Source: Pseudomonadota bacterium (GTDB lineage Bacteria; Pseudomonadota; Gammaproteobacteria; Xanthomonadales; Xanthomonadaceae). From it: 28,555 nucleotides of DNA. Made by a program: the position numbers and the translations under genes. The notes under the pieces are model-generated. The model saw only the letters and a list, made by a program, of their open reading frames with translations. It searched no databases and had not been told where the DNA came from. The DNA is taken from NCBI GenBank assembly GCA_023386795.1, contig JAEWJB010000175.1, forward strand, positions 1-28,555. Direction: 5' to 3'. This document shows positions 23,213 through 28,555 of this stretch, in pieces; the stretch's first letter is position 1; each line of letters opens with the position of its first letter.

Positions 23213-23943
23213 AGGGGGAGACGACGGTCCTGGTGACCGGGGCCAGTCGCGGCATCGGCCGGGCGATCGCCCTGCGCGTGGCGCAGGCCGGGCATGACGT
23301 GGTGGTGCATTGCCGCAGCCGCATCGAAGAGGCCGAGGCCGTGGCCGAACAGGTCCGCGCGCTGGGCCGGCAGGCCCGGGTGCTCGCGTTCGACGTGGCC
23401 GACCGTGCCGCCAGCGCGGCCGCGCTGCTCGCCGACGTGGAAGCGCATGGCGCCTACTACGGCGTGGTGTGCAATGCCGGCATCGCCCGCGACAACGCCT
23501 TCCCGGCGATGAGCGGCGAAGACTGGGACGCGGTGGTGCACACCAACCTGGACGGCTTCTTCAACGTGCTCAACCCGCTGGTGATGCCGATGGTGCGGCG
23601 GCGCAAGCCGGGGCGCATCGTCACCTTGTCCTCGGTCTCGGGGCTGGTGGGCAACCGCGGGCAGACCAACTACAGCGCGGCCAAGGCCGGCATCATCGGC
23701 GCGACCAAGGCGCTGGCGCTGGAACTGGCCAGCCGCGCGATCACCGTCAACTGCGTCGCGCCGGGGCTGATCGACACCGAGATGCTGGAGGCCGAAGTGG
23801 TCGAGCACGCGCTGCCCCTGGTACCGGCACGCCGGCTCGGGCGGCCGGAGGAAGTCGCCGCCGCGGTGGCCTTCCTGCTTTCGGAGGATGCCGGCTACAT
23901 CACCCGGCAGGTGATCTCGGTCAACGGAGGACTGGTGGGATGA
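23209..23943 (+). CDS. 3-oxoacyl-ACP reductase, FabG/SDR family (ApeQ-like)
   Basis: A 244-residue short-chain dehydrogenase. The cofactor loop TGASRGIG starts near residue 9, NAGIARD marks the central strand, and the catalytic residues are Ser142 (SSVSG), Tyr155 and Lys159 (NYSAAKAG). CVAPGLIDTEM and the C-terminal AGYITRQVISVNGGL are FabG-like. It reduces the 3-oxoacyl-ACP made by the ketosynthases with NADPH, before dehydration gives each new double bond. The start and the end both overlap neighbours by 4 bp. Confidence 0.95.
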   Translation: MKGETTVLVTGASRGIGRAIALRVAQAGHDVVVHCRSRIEEAEAVAEQVRALGRQARVLAFDVADRAASAAALLADVEAHGAYYGVVCNAGIARDNAFPAMSGEDWDAVVHTNLDGFFNVLNPLVMPMVRRRKPGRIVTLSSVSGLVGNRGQTNYSAAKAGIIGATKALALELASRAITVNCVAPGLIDTEMLEAEVVEHALPLVPARRLGRPEEVAAAVAFLLSEDAGYITRQVISVNGGLVG

Positions 23944-25181
23944 GCAGCAACGACAAGCGCGTCGTGGTGACCGGCGCCGGCGCGATCAGCCCGCTGGGCC
24001 ATGACTGGTCCAGCATCCACCTGCGCCTGCGCGAATGCCGCAACGCGGTGCGGCACATGCCCGAGTGGGACGTGTACGAAGGCCTGAACACGCGCCTGGC
24101 GGCGCCGGCGCAGGCCTACGAGCTGCCGCCGCACTACAACCGCAAGACCACCCGCAGCATGGGCAAGGTGGCGGTGATGTCCGTGCGGGCCACCGAACTG
24201 GCGCTGGAGCAGGCCGGCCTGCTGGGCCATCCGGTGCTGCGGGGTGGCATGGCGGGCGTGTCCTACGGCTCTTCCTCCGGCGCGCACGATGCGACCGCCG
24301 AGTTCGGCCGCATGCTCAACGAATTCACTACCGCCGGCATCAGCGCCACCACCTACCTGAAGATGATGAGCCACACCTCGCCGGTGAACATCGGCGTGTT
24401 CTTCGGGCTCACCGGCCGCGTCATCACCACCTCCAGCGCCTGCACCTCCGGCAGCCAGGGCGTGGGCTCGGGTTACGAGGCCATCCGCAGCGGCAAGCAG
24501 ACCGTGATGCTGTGCGGTGGCGCCGAGCAGCTCGACGCCACCGCCGCAGCGGTATTCGACACGCTCTTCGCCACCAGCGTGCGCAACGACGCCCCGGAAA
24601 CGACGCCGCGCCCGTTCGATGCCCACCGCGACGGCCTCGTGCTGGGCGAGGGCGCCTGCACCCTGGTGCTGGAGGAACTCGAACACGCGCAGGCACGCGG
24701 GGCGAACATCCTGGCCGAGGTCGTCGGCTACGGCACCAACAGCGACGGCCAGCACGTCACCCAGCCCAGCGCCGACACCATGGCGCAGGCCATGCGCCTG
24801 GCATTGGCCGATGCCGGCCTGGAGGCGGCGCGCATCGGCTACGTGAACGCGCATGGCACCGCCACCGACCATGGCGACATCGCCGAATCGCAGGCCACCG
24901 CGCAGGTGTTCGGCAACAGCGTGCCGATCAGCTCGCTCAAGAGCTACGTCGGCCACATGCTCGGCGCCTGTGGCGCGTTCGAAGCCTGGTTGAGCATCGA
25001 GATGATGCGCGAAGGCTGGTTCGCCCCGACCGTGAACCTGGAGCAGGTCGACCCGCGCTGCGCGTCGCTGGACTACATCACCGGCGAAGGGCGCGCGCTG
25101 GACACCGAATACGTGGCCAGCAACAACTTCGCCTTCGGTGGGATCAACACTTCACTGATCTTCCGCCGCTGGCCGCATTGA
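23940..25181 (+). CDS. beta-ketoacyl-ACP synthase, FabF-like (ApeR-like)
   Basis: A 413-residue ketosynthase of FabF type with Cys168 (SSACTSGSQ), His305 (NAHGTATDHGD) and His339 (SYVGHMLGACG), so the triad is complete. It begins VVVTGAGAISPLG as FabF/FabB do. Since the operon also has a separate Cys-containing ketosynthase (21570) and a Cys-less partner (8853), this second active enzyme may perform the first condensation on the aryl starter or help a late step; ApeR of E. coli-type clusters is the closest equivalent, and its precise task is not certain. It overlaps the reductase gene by 4 bp and is followed by a 28-bp gap. Confidence 0.93.
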   Translation: MSSNDKRVVVTGAGAISPLGHDWSSIHLRLRECRNAVRHMPEWDVYEGLNTRLAAPAQAYELPPHYNRKTTRSMGKVAVMSVRATELALEQAGLLGHPVLRGGMAGVSYGSSSGAHDATAEFGRMLNEFTTAGISATTYLKMMSHTSPVNIGVFFGLTGRVITTSSACTSGSQGVGSGYEAIRSGKQTVMLCGGAEQLDATAAAVFDTLFATSVRNDAPETTPRPFDAHRDGLVLGEGACTLVLEELEHAQARGANILAEVVGYGTNSDGQHVTQPSADTMAQAMRLALADAGLEAARIGYVNAHGTATDHGDIAESQATAQVFGNSVPISSLKSYVGHMLGACGAFEAWLSIEMMREGWFAPTVNLEQVDPRCASLDYITGEGRALDTEYVASNNFAFGGINTSLIFRRWPH

Positions 25182-25209
25182 CCGTCGTTTACCCACAAGG
25201 AGCCTCACC

Positions 25210-25650
25210 ATGAAACGAATTCTCGCCGCCGCCTGCCTGACCCTGCTGGTCGCCGCGCCCAGCGCCTTCGCCCGCGAAACCCGCGTGGAGCAGCCGCTGC
25301 AGGAACTGGTGAATTCGCAGGAAGCCAAGGACGCCGGCATCGACGGCAGCGTGAAGTTCTATCTCGCCGGCCAGAGCCACCCGGCGGTGATCGAATCGTT
25401 CGGCAGCGATGTCTCCAACCGCAAGACCAACGCCGCCAACAAGAGCGACGAGGCTGCCTGCCGCTGGGTGACGCTGTCGGTGCTCAAGGCGCTGCAGGAC
25501 GGCGCCAAGGCCAAGGGCGCCAACGCCGTGATCGACGTGGTCAGCTTCTACAAGGCCAAGGAATTCAGCAGCCCGACCCACTACGAGTGCTACGCCGGCG
25601 CGATCCTCGCCGGCATGGCGCTGAAGGGCACCTACGCGAAGGTCAAGTAA
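25210..25650 (+). CDS. small exported protein of unknown function, last gene of the operon
   Basis: A 146-residue protein with a clean signal peptide (MKRILAAACLTLLVAAPSAFA), so periplasmic. Mature residues include CRW near 79 and YECYAG near 127, two Cys that could form a disulphide, and a segment AKAKGANAVIDVVSFYKAK resembling the GANAV core of YbjQ-like proteins. I recall relatives in xanthomonads labelled excinuclease ATPase subunit; nothing here supports that label, since there is no nucleotide-binding motif. The ribosome site AAGGAG is the strongest in the operon. It lies 28 bp after the last ketosynthase gene and directly before a strong terminator, which places it in the pigment transcript. 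Confidence 0.8.
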   Translation: MKRILAAACLTLLVAAPSAFARETRVEQPLQELVNSQEAKDAGIDGSVKFYLAGQSHPAVIESFGSDVSNRKTNAANKSDEAACRWVTLSVLKALQDGAKAKGANAVIDVVSFYKAKEFSSPTHYECYAGAILAGMALKGTYAKVK

Positions 25651-25666
25651 CCCGCGCGCCCGACCG

Positions 25667-25727
25667 GGCCCGCCGCGCGCCGCCGCCGGAGTACCGGACG
25701 CGGCGCCCGGCGGGCCTTCGTCTTTTT
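25667..25727 (+). terminator. strong rho-independent terminator of the pigment operon
   Basis: A long stem pairs 25667-25675 with 25708-25716, continues 25677-25683 with 25700-25706, and closes 25686-25689 with 25694-25697 around the loop AGTA: 20 pairs in all with two small interruptions. TTCGTCTTTTT follows on the plus strand. It stands 17 nt after the last pigment-operon stop. Confidence 0.92.
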
Positions 25728-25782
25728 CACCGGGCCGTTGCCTCCCGCCGGCGATAATGAACAGCGCCGGGTGCGAAGCACG

Positions 25783-25801
25783 CTGGCGAACCTTTCGCCA
25801 G
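25783..25801 (+). other. hairpin in the leader of the YcgL gene
   Basis: CTGGCGAA and TTCGCCAG form an 8-bp perfect stem with a CCT loop, 60 nt before the YcgL ATG. A GATAAT box at 25753-25758 could be the promoter -10, in which case this hairpin would be near the 5' end of the mRNA. No T tract follows immediately. Confidence 0.35.
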
Positions 25802-25861
25802 TGCCGTATTTCCGACACAATTCCCGCTGGTTTTTCTCTCCGCTGGGCGTGGCCCGCACGC

Positions 25862-26119
25862 ATGCAAGCCTACGTCTACAAGAGCCAACGCAAGCAGGAC
25901 ACCTACGTCTATCTCGCCAAGCGCGATACCTTCGACGCCTTGCCGGCGGCGTTGCTCGCCCAGCTGGGCGCGTTGACCTTCGTGATCGAGGTATCCCTGG
26001 ATGCCCAGCGCAAGCTGGCCCAGGCCGATGCCGCACAGGTGCGCGAGGCGCTGGCCGGGCGCGGCTTCTACCTGCAGATGCCGCAGACCCTCCCGGGCGT
26101 GGGGCGTGCCGGTGATTAA
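25862..26119 (+). CDS. YcgL domain-containing protein
   Basis: An 85-residue protein matching the YcgL family: MQAYVYKSQRKQDTYVYLAK at the N-terminus, FVIEVSLDAQRKLAQAD in the middle and GRGFYLQMP at the C-terminus. YcgL proteins are small alpha/beta cytoplasmic proteins of unknown role; no catalytic motif is known to me. A longer reading frame from an ATG at 25757 exists, but family members begin at this Met, and the extra 35 residues run through a hairpin leader, so the shorter start is used. No good Shine-Dalgarno sequence is seen. The stop overlaps the GTG of the ankyrin gene by 8 bp, so the two are co-transcribed. Confidence 0.9.
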   Translation: MQAYVYKSQRKQDTYVYLAKRDTFDALPAALLAQLGALTFVIEVSLDAQRKLAQADAAQVREALAGRGFYLQMPQTLPGVGRAGD

Positions 26120-28555
26120 CCGCCTGCCGCGCGCGCGCCTGCTGCCGGTCGCCTTCGCGGCCGGTACGCTGCTGAGCCTGCTTGCCGGTATCGGCGGGGT
26201 GGTCGCGGCGCTGGCGGTGTGCCTGGCGCAGCCGGCCTTCGCACTGGGCGTATCGTGGGCGCGCGGCACCCGCGCGCTGCCGGGCCATCCCCAGGCCGCC
26301 TTGCGTGGCGCCTTGCCGCTGCTGGGCCTGTGGGCCGGCGGCGGTGCGCTGCTCGCGCTGCTGGTGGCCTGGCCGCTGACCGCTTTTCGCGACAGCGGCA
26401 GCCTGCCTGCCGCGCTGGCGCTGAGCATCGCGGTGGCCGCGACCCTACTCGGCCTGTGGCGGACCTGGCCGCTCTGGCATGAACTCGAACGCGAAGGCGG
26501 CGACCTTCGCACCGGCTGGCAGCACCTGGGCGGCCGCGAACTGCACGCCTGGCAAGGCTTGGTGGTGGCCGCGGCGGTGCTGGCGGTCTGCGGCGCCGGC
26601 CTGCTGCTGGCCTGGCCGGGGCTGTTGCAAGGGAGCGCCCGCTGGGTCGCGGCGGTGGCCGCGGCGGTGCTCGCGCCCGCCCTGCACCTGTTGCTGCAAC
26701 GCATGCCGCGCGCCGGCGCTGCAGCCCTGGCACCGGTCACCTCGCCGCAGGCCAGTGAGTTGCTGGCCGCGGCGGCCGTCGAATCGACCCCGCTGGAGAC
26801 CCTGCCGCGCCACGAATGGGTGCCGGCGCTGTACGACGCCGCCCGCGGCGGCCGGGTCGACCGCGCGCTGCAGCTGCTGGAAGCCGGCGCTGACCCGCAT
26901 GCGCTGCCCGAAGACAGCTGGCGCGACCAGCGCAGCCTGGTGGTGCTCGCCGCCGTGCTGCCCGACCTGCGCCTGCTGCGCGAGCTCATCATCCGTCGCG
27001 TGGACATCAACCAGCCCTACCGCGGCATGACCCCGCTGCTGGCGGCCACGCGCGACAGCTGGCATGGCCGTCCCGACGCAGTGATGACTTTGCTCGCCAA
27101 CGGCGCCGACCCGCGCGTCACCGACGGCGAAGGCAACACCCCGCTGCACCATGCCGTGCGCAGTTCCGATCCCGGCGTGGCCGCGCTGTTGCGCGACGCC
27201 GCCGCCGAGATCGACGCGCTCAACCAGGAAGGCCACTCGCCGCTGGCCGCTGCCTGCCAGGCCGGCAACTGGCGCCTGGCGCGCTTCCTGCTCGAGCGCG
27301 GCGCCAAGCCCGAGCCCGCCGACGGCAGCCCGGTGCTGCTGGCTGCCGCCGGTACCGAAGAGGACGACCCGGCCGGCGTGCAGCTGCTGCTCAAGCACAA
27401 GGCCCGCATCGACGCGCGCGACCGCCAGCGCCGCAGCGCGCTGCACGAGGCTGCGCTGGCCGGCCACGCCGAGATCGTGGAAGCACTGCTCGGCGCCGGC
27501 GCCAATCTCGATGCCCGCGACCTGCTCGGCCGCACCCCGTTCCTGGAAGCCGCGCGCCAGGGCCGCGCCGCCGTGCTGGAACAGTTGCTGGCGCGCAAGG
27601 CGGATTTCACCGCCGTGGACAGTGACGGTCGCGGCGCGGTGATCCTCGCTGCCGCCGCCGAACAGGCCTCGCCGGCGCTGATCCAGCGCCTGCTCGACCT
27701 CGGCCTGCCCGCCGACCAGCCCGACCATGCCGGCCGCCGCGCGGTCGACCTGGCCGCCGAAGCCGGGCGCTGGAGCATCGTGGCGCTGCTGGACCCGGAC
27801 TACCCGCTGCCGGCCGCCGTCACCGACACCCGCGCCGACGCGGACGCCGAACCCGGCGCCCCGCCGCCGGTGCTCGATCGCCCGCCGCTGGTGCTGCTGC
27901 GCGAAAGCCTGCAGCTTGGCCGCGGCGACGGCCTGGCATCGCTGGCGCGACTGTGCGCGCCCCAGGAACTGGGTGAGCTGCTGCACGACCCGCACCTGGC
28001 CCTGAACCCCGATGCGGTGGACTGGCTGCTGCGCCACGGTGCCGACGCCGAAGTGCGTGATGCCTGTGGCGACGTGCCGGTGTTCGCGCTGCTCTCGCGC
28101 GGGCTGGATGCCGTGCCCACCCTGCAGGTGCTGCTGCGCCATGGCGTATCGCCCTCCGGGGCCGGCGGCCTGAGCCGTTTCCTCGCCGCCTGCGTGCAGC
28201 AGGACAGCGGTTCGCGCGGCCTGGAACAGGTCGCACTCGAACTGCTCGAACGCGGTGCCGATCCTTTCGCCCCGTCCGGTGCCCACGGCGGCGAACCGCC
28301 GCTTTCGCTGGCGGTCCGGCTGGGCTGGCTGCGCCTGCAACAGGCCTTGCTGGAACGCGGCGTGGACCGCGAAGCGCGCGACAGCCATGGCATGACCGCG
28401 CTGCACCTGGCTACCGCGCTGGGCCGCGAGGCCTCGCTGAAGCTGCTGGTGATGCAGGGCGCCTCGCCGGACGCCCGCGCCGCCGACGGCCAGACCCCGC
28501 TGGGCGTGGCACTGTCCACCGGCCGCCGCGACCTGGCCGACTGGCTGGACTGGCG
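26112..28555 (+). CDS. membrane-anchored ankyrin-repeat protein (3' end beyond the window)
   Basis: An open frame of 814 codons starts at a GTG (26112) inside the end of the YcgL gene and is still open at the last base, so the protein is truncated by the window. Residues 1 to about 200 are hydrophobic, with probable helices near 10-27, 30-48, 70-90, 100-117, 150-170 and 176-195. From about residue 240 onward there are many ankyrin repeats with the GxTPLHxA pattern, for example GNTPLHHAV, RSALHEAALAGHAEIVEALLGAGA, GRTPFLEAARQG and GMTALHLATALGRE. A proline/Asp-rich linker lies near 565-590. Ankyrin repeats mediate protein binding; the layout suggests a cytoplasmic scaffold tied to the inner membrane. 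Its partner is unknown. Confidence 0.88.
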   Translation, partial: MINRLPRARLLPVAFAAGTLLSLLAGIGGVVAALAVCLAQPAFALGVSWARGTRALPGHPQAALRGALPLLGLWAGGGALLALLVAWPLTAFRDSGSLPAALALSIAVAATLLGLWRTWPLWHELEREGGDLRTGWQHLGGRELHAWQGLVVAAAVLAVCGAGLLLAWPGLLQGSARWVAAVAAAVLAPALHLLLQRMPRAGAAALAPVTSPQASELLAAAAVESTPLETLPRHEWVPALYDAARGGRVDRALQLLEAGADPHALPEDSWRDQRSLVVLAAVLPDLRLLRELIIRRVDINQPYRGMTPLLAATRDSWHGRPDAVMTLLANGADPRVTDGEGNTPLHHAVRSSDPGVAALLRDAAAEIDALNQEGHSPLAAACQAGNWRLARFLLERGAKPEPADGSPVLLAAAGTEEDDPAGVQLLLKHKARIDARDRQRRSALHEAALAGHAEIVEALLGAGANLDARDLLGRTPFLEAARQGRAAVLEQLLARKADFTAVDSDGRGAVILAAAAEQASPALIQRLLDLGLPADQPDHAGRRAVDLAAEAGRWSIVALLDPDYPLPAAVTDTRADADAEPGAPPPVLDRPPLVLLRESLQLGRGDGLASLARLCAPQELGELLHDPHLALNPDAVDWLLRHGADAEVRDACGDVPVFALLSRGLDAVPTLQVLLRHGVSPSGAGGLSRFLAACVQQDSGSRGLEQVALELLERGADPFAPSGAHGGEPPLSLAVRLGWLRLQQALLERGVDREARDSHGMTALHLATALGREASLKLLVMQGASPDARAADGQTPLGVALSTGRRDLADWLDW

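Noticed and set aside
25210..25650. Reading the last operon gene as an excinuclease subunit
   Set aside because: The protein is a 146-residue secreted polypeptide without Walker or zinc-finger motifs; such a label would be a propagated error.
25757..25861. Upstream ATG giving a 120-residue YcgL protein
   Set aside because: Family members start at MxAYVYKS; the extra stretch contains a hairpin and the -10-like GATAAT overlaps the ATG.
26445..28406. A 653-codon minus-strand frame opposite the ankyrin gene
   Set aside because: Low-complexity product; the plus-strand frame shows clear ankyrin repeats throughout.
1..28555. CRISPR arrays, tRNA or rRNA genes, insertion sequences, prophage or defence genes
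   Set aside because: No regularly spaced direct repeats, cloverleaf structures, transposase or integrase frames were seen on either strand.

Overview
The window is GC-rich, densely coded DNA from a gammaproteobacterium, most likely of the Xanthomonadaceae/Lysobacteraceae (Xanthomonas, Stenotrophomonas, Lysobacter and relatives). This rests on a xanthomonadin-type aryl polyene pigment cluster with a XanB2-like chorismatase, the DUF2782-polA pair, and an sRNA after polA that resembles Xanthomonas sX13. Genus and species cannot be fixed from the sequence alone.

Layout. (1) 1-3242: a small DUF2782 lipoprotein gene (-) is divergent from polA (+), which ends in a 14-bp hairpin. (2) 3243-3642: a non-coding gap holding a strong candidate sRNA at about 3361-3488, built of four hairpins of which three expose CCCC loops; the last is a rho-independent terminator. 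(3) 3643-7584, all minus: hemF (aerobic haem synthesis), a four-helix membrane protein of unknown function, and an exported S9 prolyl oligopeptidase/DPP4-like peptidase with its own terminator. (4) 7680-8717 (-): xanB2, divergent from the pigment operon. (5) 8853-25650 (+): a 19-gene operon in which 14 of 18 gene junctions overlap, closed by a strong terminator at 25667-25727. (6) 25862-28555 (+): a YcgL-domain gene overlapping a large membrane-anchored ankyrin-repeat gene that runs off the window.

How the pigment genes fit together. XanB2 would make 3-hydroxybenzoate from chorismate. The AMP-ligase domain of the ligase-dehydratase fusion would load an aryl acid on one of two ACPs. Two Cys-His-His ketosynthases, a chain-length-factor-like partner without the active cysteine, an SDR ketoreductase and two hot-dog dehydratases would extend and desaturate the chain. 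A WxWxIP flavin-dependent halogenase-like enzyme would decorate the aryl end. A thioesterase, two unrelated acyltransferases and a GT2 glycosyltransferase would release, attach or tailor the product. A LolA-like carrier, an MMPL exporter, a DUF3261 lipoprotein and a multi-pass membrane protein would move it to the outer membrane. A MIO-type aromatic ammonia lyase with an unusual Tyr-His selectivity pair sits in the middle of the operon and offers a possible second aryl source.

The points most worth following up are the sX13-like sRNA, the atypical ammonia lyase, the halogenase, the ligase-dehydratase fusion, and identical TAGAAT boxes placed 6 nt before the start codons of polA and hemF, which suggest leaderless mRNAs. 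Structures were read by eye; no database search or folding program was run.
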